Counted from the first letter of the stretch, positions 1-6,430 are shown. The stretch: DNA of 6,430 nt from Deltaproteobacteria bacterium UBA6930 (GCA_002450755.1 DKAI01000179.1:1-6430); one strand, 5' to 3'. Notes: generated by a model not told the origin, from the letters alone. Program-made: numbers and translations.

Positions 1-1
1 T

Positions 2-808
2 GCGATTCCAGACCTTGTGCCTGCGGGGGGCGCACATACCTCGCACATTCCAAATTTCAACGGAGTGGACTCGCGTACGGATGAAGAGTGGGGGTGTATG
101 CTTTTTAACAGTGGAGGCGGGTCCGGCGCTGCGAAAGATGCAGATGGCTGGCCAGTGTTTTGCACGATTGCAGGCATGGGAGGGTTGACCGCAGCGGCGA
201 TTGAAGAGATTGAACTCCTTTATCCCATTCGAGTTGAAGAGAACGAGATCGAAACGGATGCCATGGGCTGTGGGAAGTGGATCGGTGGCCCCGGACTCAG
301 AACGAGCTATAGGCCCATAGCGGGTGGGATGGAATGGCACGGCTTTGGGGAGGGACTAAAGAATCCGCCACACGGTGTGAACGGTGGAACGATGAGTCCT
401 GGCGGAGGGATTTACATCGAACACGTTGATGGAAGCCGAACGTTTACCTCCTCAGCAGGCCAAGTACCGGTAAAGGATGGCGAGGTGTGGAGCGGCGTGT
501 CCTCTGGCGGAGGAGGCTGGGGAAACCCCTTAGATCGAGACGCGGAGCAGGTGAGGCGTGACCTCCGTGACGAATGGATTAGTAACGAGACGGCCCGAGA
601 TGTCTTCGGAGTTGTGGTTAAAGATGATCTTGAGAAAACCATCGATCAGGAAGCCACAGAAGCGCGTAGGGCCGAACTTCGGAAAACCCCTCGTCCCATG
701 ATTGAGCCGACGACTCCTGCTGCAGGTAAGTGGACGGCAAACAAGATGCGACCACAGGATCGCTACTTAGAAGCGCCAACGGCGCGTGACTTCGCTGGAA
801 ATTCTTAG
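2..808 (+). CDS. hyuB: Hydantoinase/5-oxoprolinase B subunit (HyuB family), C-terminal half, 5' truncated
   Basis: The reading frame is open from base 2 and ends at TAG 806-808, giving 268 residues; the true start lies left of the window. Family members are usually about 550-600 residues, so roughly the C-terminal half is present. Visible family marks are the IPD-x-VPAGGA-type segment at bases 5-34, a GxGKWIGGPGLR segment at 266-301 matching the GGAGKxRGGLGLRREYR region of relatives, and the Ser-Gly4-Trp-Gly-Asn-Pro-Leu motif at 503-532 followed by xRD...VRRDLRD and a DVFGVVV end. These proteins pair with HyuA to open cyclic amides such as N-methylhydantoin or 5-oxoproline using ATP, in the cytoplasm. 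After the conserved end, about 62 residues remain; the last 40 are Pro/Thr/Arg-rich and look like a poorly conserved tail. hyuA follows after 10 bases. The family is clear; the substrate is not. Carboxylases of the acetone/acetophenone type are distant relatives and cannot be fully excluded. Confidence 0.9.
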   Translation, partial: AIPDLVPAGGAHTSHIPNFNGVDSRTDEEWGCMLFNSGGGSGAAKDADGWPVFCTIAGMGGLTAAAIEEIELLYPIRVEENEIETDAMGCGKWIGGPGLRTSYRPIAGGMEWHGFGEGLKNPPHGVNGGTMSPGGGIYIEHVDGSRTFTSSAGQVPVKDGEVWSGVSSGGGGWGNPLDRDAEQVRRDLRDEWISNETARDVFGVVVKDDLEKTIDQEATEARRAELRKTPRPMIEPTTPAAGKWTANKMRPQDRYLEAPTARDFAGNS

Positions 809-812
809 GAGG
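807..812 (+). promoter_or_regulatory. Strong ribosome binding site of hyuA, overlapping the hyuB stop
   Basis: AGGAGG lies 6 bases before ATG 819 and shares its first two bases with the TAG stop of the upstream gene. It fixes the hyuA start at 819 rather than at the in-frame GTG 786, which lies upstream of this site. The overlap suggests translational coupling, which would help balance the two subunits. Confidence 0.85.
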
Positions 813-818
813 CTCAAT

Positions 819-2894
819 ATGGGACATCGAGTAGGCATAGACATTGGCGGAACTTTTACTGATTTAGTTCTTCTTAAGGAAGATGGCGAGTTTCACGTAT
901 ACAAGGAGGACTCTACTCCGGATGAACCGCTACTTGCGATAACTCGAGGGTTGTCAGGAATATCTGAAGAGTCTGGAATCAGTGTTTCTGATTTGCTCCA
1001 AGAGACGGAGTTTCTAGTCCATGGTCAGACGATGGCAACCAATGCGTTGATACAACGAAACGGTCCTGTAATTGGCTTGATGGCCACCAAGGGATTCAGA
1101 GACATCACCTACCTGGGGCGTGGAGGTAAGCCCGAGCGCTTTAATATTCACCTCCAGAAGCCGGAAGATTTTGTGCCCCGGTACTTACGGTTAGGAATTC
1201 CAGAGCGCTTTGGAGCAGATGGTACTGAAGTTCTTCCTCTTGATGAGGACGCCGTGAGAGAAGCGGCTCGATATTTTGGAGCCCATGGCGTTAAAGGCGT
1301 AGCGATTGCCTACTTGTGGTCGATCATAGACTCCAGCCACGAGAGAAGAACTGCTGAAATAGTAAAAGAAATCCTTCCCGAGGCGGACGTACTGTGCTCG
1401 TGCGACATTCTCCCTGAAATCCGCGAATGGGAGCGAACTTCTTCTACAGTACTTTCGGCCTATATTGCACCTATCATTGGCGACTACCTCAGAGCCTTTG
1501 AGAAGGAGATGCTGGCGGGAGGCTTGCCGCATCCTCCTCAAATTATGCAAGTTAACGGTGGTTGCGCATCAGTTCCCGATCTTCTCGCTCGGCCTGTTAA
1601 TGCCGTTGCCTCGGGACCTGCCGCGGGGCCGGCAGCAGGAGCTCACTATGCGGCAAATACGAAAGCTCCCGATCGTTTGATCATCGTCGACATGGGCGGA
1701 ACAAGTTTCGACGTCTGCATGTTGCGTGACGGCGAGCCGGTTATGTCAACCGACATACAGGTTGCAAACCAGCCCATAGGAGTAAACGGAGTAGAGGTTT
1801 TGTCTGTTGGTGCAGGTGGAGGATCAATTGCCTGGATTGATAGCGGAAACTCGTTACGAGTTGGACCACAAAGCGCAGGTTCGCAACCAGGCCCCGCTTG
1901 TTATGGCCGAGGAGGACGCGAGCCTGCAGTTACGGATGCCAATCTCGCTGTGGGTCGGATGGCAGCGGGCGCGTTTTTGGGCGGCAGACGGTCGTTAGAA
2001 ATCGATTTAGCGAATCGTGCAATAGAGGAGACTATTGCAAAGCCGTTGGGCTTAAGTATTCGAGAAGCCGCTGCCGGGATTATTACGATCGTAAATTCAA
2101 ATATGGCTTCTGCCATTAGAGCCGTATCGATCGAACGTGGTATCGATCCGAGAGACTACGTCATGGTTGCGGGCGGTGGTGCAGGCGGTCTTCATGCGGC
2201 GGAGTTGGCTCGCATGCTTGAAATTAGCCAAGTATTAATCCCGAGATCCGCAGGAGGCCTTTGCGCCTTCGGTATGGCAGTGACACCCGTGAAACATGAC
2301 TATGTCAGATTGTTTCACACTCGTACTGATGAAAATGAAGTCGCGAAGAAGGTGTCGACTCTTTTCGACGAACTGATTGCAGAAGGGAAAAGCCATTTGG
2401 AATCTGACGGTTTTAAACCTGACGAGATCAGATTCACCAGACATATAGAAGGAAGGTATCCAGGACAAGTCCACAACTTGACGGTTACCTTGCCAGAGGG
2501 CCCCATTGACGAAGCATTGTTACGTCAATTAGAGCAAAACTTTCACGATGAGCACGAGAAAAGATTTACGTATTCCATGCGTGATCAACCCATCGAGTGT
2601 CTTCACTGGCGTATAGCAGCCTCAGGGAGCCGCCCCGCTCCAGAAGGCCGACTAACGACAGGTTCCAGCGGTGCAAAGCCGACCGGCAGTAGAGTTAGCT
2701 ACATGGCAGGTGTTAACGAGGAGGTAGAGACAGCAATCTACAAGGGTGACGATTTGATAGAAAATGATCGCATTATTGGTCCTGCCATTATCGAATTTGC
2801 AACGACAACTATTGTGATAAATCCCGACGACGAACTCGTTGTGCAACCCGACGGAAGTTCTTTGATTAATATTGCCTTAGACAGTGGCAAATAA
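819..2894 (+). CDS. hyuA: Hydantoinase/5-oxoprolinase A subunit (HyuA family), ATP-dependent
   Basis: This 691-residue protein has the usual length and three-part build of HyuA. The N-terminal domain (about 4-180) opens with the nucleotide-fold signature GIDIGGTFTD at 6-15 and has HGQTMATNAL at 68-77, where most relatives have HGTT or HGST. The central ASKHA-like catalytic domain (about 200-495) carries DMGGTSFDV at 291-299, GAGGGSIAW at 331-339, RVGPQSAG and PGPACYGRGG around 347-366, and GGGAGGLHA at 452-460. The C-terminal domain spans about 505-685. Such subunits use ATP to activate the amide carbonyl of a cyclic substrate so that HyuB can complete ring opening; the complex is soluble. 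The start at ATG 819 is set by AGGAGG at 807-812. The gene sits 10 bases after hyuB and 16 before an aminotransferase gene, which favours a lactam or hydantoin-type catabolic role. Specificity (N-methylhydantoin, 5-oxoproline, caprolactam or another lactam) cannot be told apart by eye. Confidence 0.95.
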   Translation: MGHRVGIDIGGTFTDLVLLKEDGEFHVYKEDSTPDEPLLAITRGLSGISEESGISVSDLLQETEFLVHGQTMATNALIQRNGPVIGLMATKGFRDITYLGRGGKPERFNIHLQKPEDFVPRYLRLGIPERFGADGTEVLPLDEDAVREAARYFGAHGVKGVAIAYLWSIIDSSHERRTAEIVKEILPEADVLCSCDILPEIREWERTSSTVLSAYIAPIIGDYLRAFEKEMLAGGLPHPPQIMQVNGGCASVPDLLARPVNAVASGPAAGPAAGAHYAANTKAPDRLIIVDMGGTSFDVCMLRDGEPVMSTDIQVANQPIGVNGVEVLSVGAGGGSIAWIDSGNSLRVGPQSAGSQPGPACYGRGGREPAVTDANLAVGRMAAGAFLGGRRSLEIDLANRAIEETIAKPLGLSIREAAAGIITIVNSNMASAIRAVSIERGIDPRDYVMVAGGGAGGLHAAELARMLEISQVLIPRSAGGLCAFGMAVTPVKHDYVRLFHTRTDENEVAKKVSTLFDELIAEGKSHLESDGFKPDEIRFTRHIEGRYPGQVHNLTVTLPEGPIDEALLRQLEQNFHDEHEKRFTYSMRDQPIECLHWRIAASGSRPAPEGRLTTGSSGAKPTGSRVSYMAGVNEEVETAIYKGDDLIENDRIIGPAIIEFATTTIVINPDDELVVQPDGSSLINIALDSGK

Positions 2895-2897
2895 CTT

Positions 2898-2904
2898 AGA
2901 GGAG
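2898..2904 (+). promoter_or_regulatory. Ribosome binding site of the aminotransferase gene
   Basis: AGAGGAG lies 6 bases before ATG 2911 and just after the hyuA TAA (2892-2894). It selects ATG 2911 over the in-frame GTG 2884, which would overlap hyuA and has no comparable site in front. Confidence 0.8.
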
Positions 2905-2910
2905 AAGAGT

Positions 2911-4275
2911 ATGTCCGAAGATCTTCGCGAAATGGATCTCGATTCCTTGCTGCATCCATACACTAACTTTGAGGACCATGCAGAGCATGGCGCAGTAATT
3001 ATGAAGGGCGCTCATGGAGTACGGCTCACTGATATTCATGGGCGAGAATACATTGACGCGCTGGCGGGTCTTTGGTGCGTCGACGTTGGCTATGGCCGCC
3101 AGGAAATTGCTGAGGCAATAGCGGATCAGGCGAGGCAAATGGCCTTCTATCATACTTTTTTCGCTATGGCGAACGAGCCATCGATTAGGCTGGCTGATCG
3201 CCTAAAAAAGATGACTCCCTGGCCGATCTCGAAGGTCTTCTTTGGCCTCTCGGGCTCAGACGCTAATGACACTCAAATTAAATTGGTTTGGCTTTACAAC
3301 AATCTTCGCGGTAAGCCCAAGAAAACCAAAATAATCAGTCGAAACATGGCATACCACGGAATTACTTTGGGAGCGTCTAATCTAACTGGCATTCCCACAA
3401 TACATGCCAAAATGAACATGCCTCTACCGGGATTCCTTCATGTAGGACTTCCGCATTTTTACAGAGAGAGCGATCCGGGCATGTCAGAGTCCGATTTTGT
3501 TAACAAGTTGGTCAATGAGCTTGAGGAAACTATTGAAAGAGAAGGTCCAGAGACGATAGGAGCATTTATTGCCGAACCGGTTATGGGTGCCGGGGGTGTA
3601 ATTGTTCCACCGGAGGACTACTACCCTGCCATGCAAGAGGTTTTGCGAAAGTACGATGTGTTGTTCATCGCTGATGAAGTCATTTGCGGTTTCGGTCGCC
3701 TAGGCAGGCCTTGGGGTAGTCAAGCCCTAGGAATCGAACCGGATCTTGTAACACTTGCAAAGGGTCTTACGAGCGCCTATGCGCCGTTATCGGCCTGTCT
3801 GATCACGGAGAAGATATGGTCGGTGATAGAAGAGGCTGGAGATGATGTTCCTCAATTTAATCACGGACAGACCTATAGCGGTCATCCAATAAGTGCGGCT
3901 GCTGCTAATGCGAATCTAGATATCATGGAGAATGAATCGCTCTTCGATAGGGCGGCGGAAACTGGAGTCTATCTTCAAGAGAAGCTCCGGACAGAGTTTG
4001 AAAATCACCCCCACGTTGGCGAAGTCAGGGGGCTAGGAATGCTTGGTGCAATTGACGTGGTTAAAGACAAGGAAACAAGGGAAGCTTTTGATCCCTCGAG
4101 AAAGCTTCCTTTGCGAATTTATCGTCGACTTATTACCAAAGGAGTGATTGCGAGGGCGGCGGGAGTGTCAGGTATTGCCGTGTGCCCGCCGTATATCATC
4201 GAGCGCAACGAAATTGATCAGGTCGTGGGTGCAATCCGAGAAACATTGGATGAGATTATGGATGAAGAAGGCTGA
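2911..4275 (+). CDS. Class III PLP-dependent (omega-amino acid type) aminotransferase
   Basis: The 454-residue product matches the usual 450-460 of class III aminotransferases. Fold marks in order are: substrate-side segment DALAGLWCVDVGYG near 50-63; phosphate-binding SGSDAND at 114-120 (most relatives have Glu where D117 stands); YHG at 148-150, whose Tyr stacks on the cofactor ring; EPVMGAGGV from E222; IADEV with D255, which binds the PLP pyridine nitrogen; LAKGLTSAYAPL with K284, the Schiff-base lysine; and HGQTYSGHP at 318-326, with T321 contacting PLP phosphate from the other subunit. All catalytic residues are present, so it should be active. Members move an amino group from omega-amino acids, diamines or amines to pyruvate or 2-oxoglutarate, giving an aldehyde or ketone. 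Lying between hyuA (16 bases) and an SDR gene (24 bases), it probably acts on the ring-opened product. The amino donor is unknown; beta-alanine, GABA, 6-aminohexanoate and polyamines are all plausible. Confidence 0.95.
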   Translation: MSEDLREMDLDSLLHPYTNFEDHAEHGAVIMKGAHGVRLTDIHGREYIDALAGLWCVDVGYGRQEIAEAIADQARQMAFYHTFFAMANEPSIRLADRLKKMTPWPISKVFFGLSGSDANDTQIKLVWLYNNLRGKPKKTKIISRNMAYHGITLGASNLTGIPTIHAKMNMPLPGFLHVGLPHFYRESDPGMSESDFVNKLVNELEETIEREGPETIGAFIAEPVMGAGGVIVPPEDYYPAMQEVLRKYDVLFIADEVICGFGRLGRPWGSQALGIEPDLVTLAKGLTSAYAPLSACLITEKIWSVIEEAGDDVPQFNHGQTYSGHPISAAAANANLDIMENESLFDRAAETGVYLQEKLRTEFENHPHVGEVRGLGMLGAIDVVKDKETREAFDPSRKLPLRIYRRLITKGVIARAAGVSGIAVCPPYIIERNEIDQVVGAIRETLDEIMDEEG

Positions 4276-4286
4276 AAACTTTTTAT

Positions 4287-4291
4287 TGGAG
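4287..4291 (+). promoter_or_regulatory. Moderate ribosome binding site of the YgfF-like SDR gene
   Basis: TGGAG lies 8 bases before ATG 4300, within the 24-base gap after the aminotransferase stop. It is weaker than the sites of the two genes upstream. It supports ATG 4300 over the second in-frame ATG at 4312, which would place the cofactor-binding beta strand right at the N terminus. Confidence 0.55.
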
Positions 4292-4299
4292 CTTTTTAA

Positions 4300-5046
4300 A
4301 TGTCGAAAGTAATGATCGTCACAGGAGGTAGCCGAGGGATTGGTGCAGCAATTGCGATCAAAGCCGCAAAGGCTGGATTTGATGTAGCAGTTAACTACGT
4401 CCGAGCGAAGGATCGTGCAGAAGAGACGGTACGGGAAATTGAGAAACATGGGCAGAGAGGCATTGCTGTGCAGGCAGATGTCGGCAATGAAGCAGATGTG
4501 CTTGAACTGTTTCGACAAACAGATAAGGAGCTAGGTCCCGTCACAGCCCTCGTCAACAATGCTGCGGTGGATTATGAGACAAGTATTGTGGAGTCGGACT
4601 TAGATCGTATTCGCCAGGTGTTTGATGTTAATATTTTCAGCGTTTTCGTAAGTTCCAGGGAAGCTATCAAAAGGATGTCGACCAATTCCGGAGGGTCGGG
4701 TGGTGCAATCATTAATATTGGCTCGATTTCCGCTCGTTATGGCGGACTTCCGGGGGATGTGCCTTATGCCGCGAGCAAAGGAGCAATGGATTCCTTTACT
4801 TTGGGTCTCTCCCGAGAGGTTGGGCCAGAGGGGATCCGCGTAGCTTGCGTTCGGCCTGGTTTGACTAGAACTGAAATTTTTGAACGCTCTATAGGTATCG
4901 ATACTGCGCTAGAGCTCGCGGAAAAGTCTACGGTTTTGGGGAGAATTTGTGAGCCGGAGGAGGTGGCAAACCTCGTCGTCTGGATGTGTGGCGAAGAGGC
5001 TTCCTACGTCACAACGGTAATTTACGACATCAGCGGGGGGCGTTAG
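4300..5046 (+). CDS. Classical short-chain dehydrogenase/reductase, YgfF-like, probably NADP(H)-dependent
   Basis: This complete 248-residue classical SDR has the cofactor motif TGGSRGIG at 8-15, NNAA at 86-89 and the catalytic tetrad N111, S142, Y156, K160 (YAASK). VRPGLTRTE at 184-192 follows the sixth strand, and the C terminus ends in SGGR. The EAIKRM...GGSGGAI stretch, the VRPG form of the usual APG motif and the overall length resemble Escherichia coli YgfF, a glucose-dehydrogenase-like SDR of uncertain role. Arg12 in the glycine motif and the VNYVRAKDRAEE segment after the second strand point to NADP(H). It catalyses carbonyl/alcohol interconversion. As last gene of the plus-strand cluster, 24 bases after the aminotransferase, it may reduce the semialdehyde made by that enzyme to a hydroxy acid; this is inference from position. 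SDRs diverge widely in substrate, so the exact reaction cannot be named. Confidence 0.93.
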   Translation: MSKVMIVTGGSRGIGAAIAIKAAKAGFDVAVNYVRAKDRAEETVREIEKHGQRGIAVQADVGNEADVLELFRQTDKELGPVTALVNNAAVDYETSIVESDLDRIRQVFDVNIFSVFVSSREAIKRMSTNSGGSGGAIINIGSISARYGGLPGDVPYAASKGAMDSFTLGLSREVGPEGIRVACVRPGLTRTEIFERSIGIDTALELAEKSTVLGRICEPEEVANLVVWMCGEEASYVTTVIYDISGGR

Positions 5047-5075
5047 TTTCAGAGTAACTGAGAATTACTCCGGAA
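5047..5075. terminator. Weak stem-loop between convergent genes, possible bidirectional terminator
   Basis: GAGTAA (5052-5057) and TTACTC (5065-5070) form a perfect 6-bp inverted repeat with a 7-base loop. Beyond one A/C mismatch the stem could extend by about four more pairs, including a G-T wobble. The right arm contains the stop codon of the minus-strand cupin gene. The site lies in the 18-base gap between two genes meeting tail to tail, where a shared terminator is expected. The stem is AT-rich and no clear T-run follows on either strand, so a factor-independent terminator is only possible. Confidence 0.3.
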
Positions 5076-5634
5076 CGGCCGTGAATTGCATCCCTCTTTT
5101 ATCCAATTGTGTTTTAAATTCTGGCGAACCCTGAGAGACAGCTCGACCTATATCTGGATGGAAATTTATATCGTTCATATCGTGAACTCCACCCGTTATC
5201 AGGACTTGGAGTAGCCCGTCTTCTTTCGAAATATTTTTAAAAGCGCGACAGCAGCGAGGAGGAACGGAAATAGTATCGAAAGTATCGAGAAGGACTGAAT
5301 GCTCCCCCGAGTCGCCCCACACGAATTCGAATTTCCCCGACAACACAGTGAAAGTTTCGTAAGTATCCTGATGGGAATGCAAGCCTGGTCCTGTGCCTGA
5401 TGGGCACCGCGCAAGCGTCATTGTCATGCCGGCTGCACCGCGAATTGGAGGGGCGTCTGTCAGCGCTGATTCTCCTTCTTCTAATCCGATGACTGGGAGG
5501 AGTTCTCTGGAGTAAATCATATCCAATACTTCGAGAGGTGCCTGGGCTTCTTGTTGGATCTTTAAAGGCTGGAGTTTTGAATAACGACTAATTCTCTCGT
5601 CCATTTCTTTAGGGGTGATCTCTCTAGTACCCAT
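5065..5634 (-). CDS. Single-domain cupin protein, function unknown
   Basis: The 189-residue protein runs from ATG (5634-5632) to TAA (5067-5065). The start has GAGGA six bases upstream. The cupin barrel covers about residues 66-150. Cupin motif 1 is complete: GPGLHSHQDTYE with H86, H88 and E93, then G100. Motif 2 (PPRCCRAFKN, 125-134) keeps the proline and final Asn, but Arg130 stands where the fourth metal ligand, a His, is usual. It may bind metal with three ligands, or none. About 65 residues before the barrel and 40 after it are not recognised. No signal peptide or membrane segment is visible, so it is probably cytoplasmic. It follows an SDR gene on the same strand after 79 bases and may share its transcript. 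Small cupins of this kind serve as isomerases, dioxygenases, epimerases or ligand binders; none can be chosen here. Confidence 0.85.
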   Translation of the reverse strand: MGTREITPKEMDERISRYSKLQPLKIQQEAQAPLEVLDMIYSRELLPVIGLEEGESALTDAPPIRGAAGMTMTLARCPSGTGPGLHSHQDTYETFTVLSGKFEFVWGDSGEHSVLLDTFDTISVPPRCCRAFKNISKEDGLLQVLITGGVHDMNDINFHPDIGRAVSQGSPEFKTQLDKRGMQFTAVPE

Positions 5635-5640
5635 AATATG

Positions 5641-5646
5641 TCCTCA
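5641..5646 (-). promoter_or_regulatory. Ribosome binding site of the cupin gene
   Basis: On the minus strand TGAGGA precedes ATG 5634 by 6 bases. It supports that start for the cupin gene. Confidence 0.7.
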
Positions 5647-5698
5647 CTGCAGTTCGTTAGTTAAGTCTATAGTTTGCACTAAAAGGTGACAGGATCGT

Positions 5699-5719
5699 AG
5701 TTAAAAGTTTTCTTTAACT
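5699..5719. repeat. Perfect 7-bp inverted repeat at the 3' end of the minus-strand SDR gene
   Basis: AGTTAAA (5699-5705) and TTTAACT (5713-5719) are exact reverse complements around a 7-base loop. The right arm includes the SDR stop codon (TTA on the plus strand at 5714-5716). The stem is very AT-rich and lacks a following T-run in the minus direction, so it may be chance, a weak attenuator or an mRNA 3'-end structure between the SDR and cupin genes. The rest of the 79-base gap (5635-5713) shows no convincing -35/-10 pair. Confidence 0.3.
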
Positions 5720-6430
5720 TCCGCGTGGTTCGTAATAACCAAAAGCACTCCAACCGCCGTCGACAACCATAATTTCGCCTGTCATAAAACTTGCTTGATT
5801 GCTAGCGACGTATAATACAGCGCTAGAGATTTCCTCCCCTGTCCCAAGTCTTCTTTGTGGTGTTCTGCGTTCTAGGTCAGCAATTGATAGCTTGCCCTCA
5901 GACTCTAGTCCTTCAATCAAATCTGTTTTGACATAACCCGGAGCCACACAGTTCACCCTGATTCCGTACCGCGCCCATTCAATGGCGAGAACCCGAGTCA
6001 TTTGGTCAGTGGCGGCCTTGCTTGCGCAATATCCTAGAGTTGCGGGGAACGCGTTTTTGCCAAGTATCGATCCAATATTTACGATGGAGCCGCCTCCGTT
6101 CTTTTTCATTTGTTTAGCAGCTTCTTTCGAACACAAAAAAATGGATTTGCAGTTGATGTCCATGTGCTCATTCCAGCTGTTTTCCGTCATGTCTAGGGTA
6201 AAAGTTGGTTTTGAAATACCTGCGTTGTTAATTAGAACATCGGCGGGTCCCAATTCGTTTTGGACATCTCCAAAAAGAATTTTGACTTGCGCTTCTTTTT
6301 CAACGCGGCAACCAAATTCCTTGGCAGTACCCCCAAGGTCTCGGATTTCTTCAGTCGTTCGTTTGGCGTTGTCTTTCGAAGTGGCTACACAGGCAACCTT
6401 CGCTCCAGCTTTACCAAAAGCAATAGCAAT
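5714..6430 (-). CDS. Classical short-chain dehydrogenase/reductase, FabG/gluconate 5-dehydrogenase-like, 5' truncated
   Basis: The minus-strand frame is open from the right edge (base 6430) to TAA at 5716-5714, giving 238 visible residues. It begins IAIAFGKAGAKVACVAT, which in this family directly follows the TGxxxGIG cofactor motif, so only about 20 N-terminal residues are off-window. Visible marks are NNAG (about fragment residues 68-71), catalytic N93, S121, Y134 and K138 (YCASK), VAPGYVKTDL after the sixth strand, and the end motif TGEIMVVDGGW. All catalytic residues within view are intact. The sequence resembles sugar-acid or 3-oxoacyl reductase type SDRs (gluconate 5-dehydrogenase, KduD, FabG-like); it interconverts an alcohol and a carbonyl with NAD(P)H. 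It belongs to a different subgroup from the plus-strand SDR, so the two do not look like a recent duplication. It is upstream of the cupin gene on the same strand. TTG at 6253 is an internal leucine codon, not the start. Confidence 0.93.
   Translation of the reverse strand: MAIAFGKAGAKVACVATSKDNAKRTTEEIRDLGGTAKEFGCRVEKEAQVKILFGDVQNELGPADVLINNAGISKPTFTLDMTENSWNEHMDINCKSIFLCSKEAAKQMKKNGGGSIVNIGSILGKNAFPATLGYCASKAATDQMTRVLAIEWARYGIRVNCVAPGYVKTDLIEGLESEGKLSIADLERRTPQRRLGTGEEISSAVLYVASNQASFMTGEIMVVDGGWSAFGYYEPRGS

Noticed and set aside
786..818. GTG at 786 as the start of hyuA, adding 11 residues and overlapping hyuB
   Set aside because: The strong AGGAGG at 807-812 sits 6 bases before ATG 819, and HyuA proteins normally begin just a few residues before the GIDIGGTFTD motif.
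1191..1550. Minus-strand open frame of 119 codons inside hyuA
   Set aside because: It is wholly antisense to a conserved part of hyuA and its Ser/Arg/Phe-rich product shows no family features.
4168..4518. Minus-strand open frame of 116 codons spanning the aminotransferase/SDR junction
   Set aside because: It is antisense to two well-supported genes, has no recognisable domain, and its coordinates follow from codon patterns of the opposite strand.
6251..6253. TTG as the start of a short 179-residue SDR on the minus strand
   Set aside because: The same frame stays open to the window edge and encodes the preceding SDR fold (IAIAFGKAGAKVACVAT and the following helix), so the gene is a truncated full-length SDR.
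4300..6430. The two SDR genes as a duplicated or inverted repeat
   Set aside because: They share only the general SDR motifs; loops, C termini (SGGR versus TGEIMVVDGGW) and the proline motif (VRPG versus VAPG) place them in different subgroups.
1..6430. tRNA, rRNA, CRISPR arrays, insertion sequences, toxin-antitoxin or phage genes
   Set aside because: None seen: almost all bases lie in six well-supported metabolic genes, and no tandem or terminal repeats or integration-type sites were noticed on either strand.

Overview
The window is protein-coding almost throughout and comes from a bacterium, with Shine-Dalgarno sites in front of every start that lies inside it. Base composition is moderate in GC by eye. 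Nothing here fixes the taxon. The mix of a hydantoinase/oxoprolinase pair, a class III aminotransferase and several short-chain dehydrogenases (SDRs) is typical of catabolic islands in metabolically broad, often marine or soil, Proteobacteria-like genomes; this is an inference only.

Layout: bases 2-5046 hold a tight plus-strand gene cluster. It consists of the C-terminal half of a HyuB-type hydantoinase/oxoprolinase B subunit (gene enters from the left edge), a complete HyuA-type ATP-dependent subunit (819-2894), a complete class III PLP aminotransferase (2911-4275), and a complete YgfF-like SDR (4300-5046). The gaps are 10, 16 and 24 bases, so one transcript is likely. Bases 5065-6430 hold a convergent minus-strand unit: an SDR that runs off the right edge (5714-6430), followed downstream by a cupin-domain protein (5065-5634). 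The two units meet tail to tail with an 18-base gap that carries a weak stem-loop.

Working together: HyuA and HyuB family proteins form an ATP-dependent enzyme that opens cyclic amides (hydantoins, 5-oxoproline, caprolactam). The product of opening a lactam is an omega-amino acid, which is the usual substrate type of class III omega-aminotransferases. The resulting semialdehyde could be reduced or oxidised by the SDR. The gene order therefore reads as a possible lactam or cyclic-amide degradation route, analogous in logic to bacterial caprolactam degradation. This is an inference from family membership and order; the substrate cannot be read from sequence. The minus-strand SDR and cupin have no assignable pathway.

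No RNA genes, insertion sequences, CRISPR arrays or attachment sites were seen, and no gene-free stretch exceeds 80 bases. I found no clearly new type of system; the best candidates for a second look are the lactam-type operon and the cupin that lacks one canonical metal ligand.
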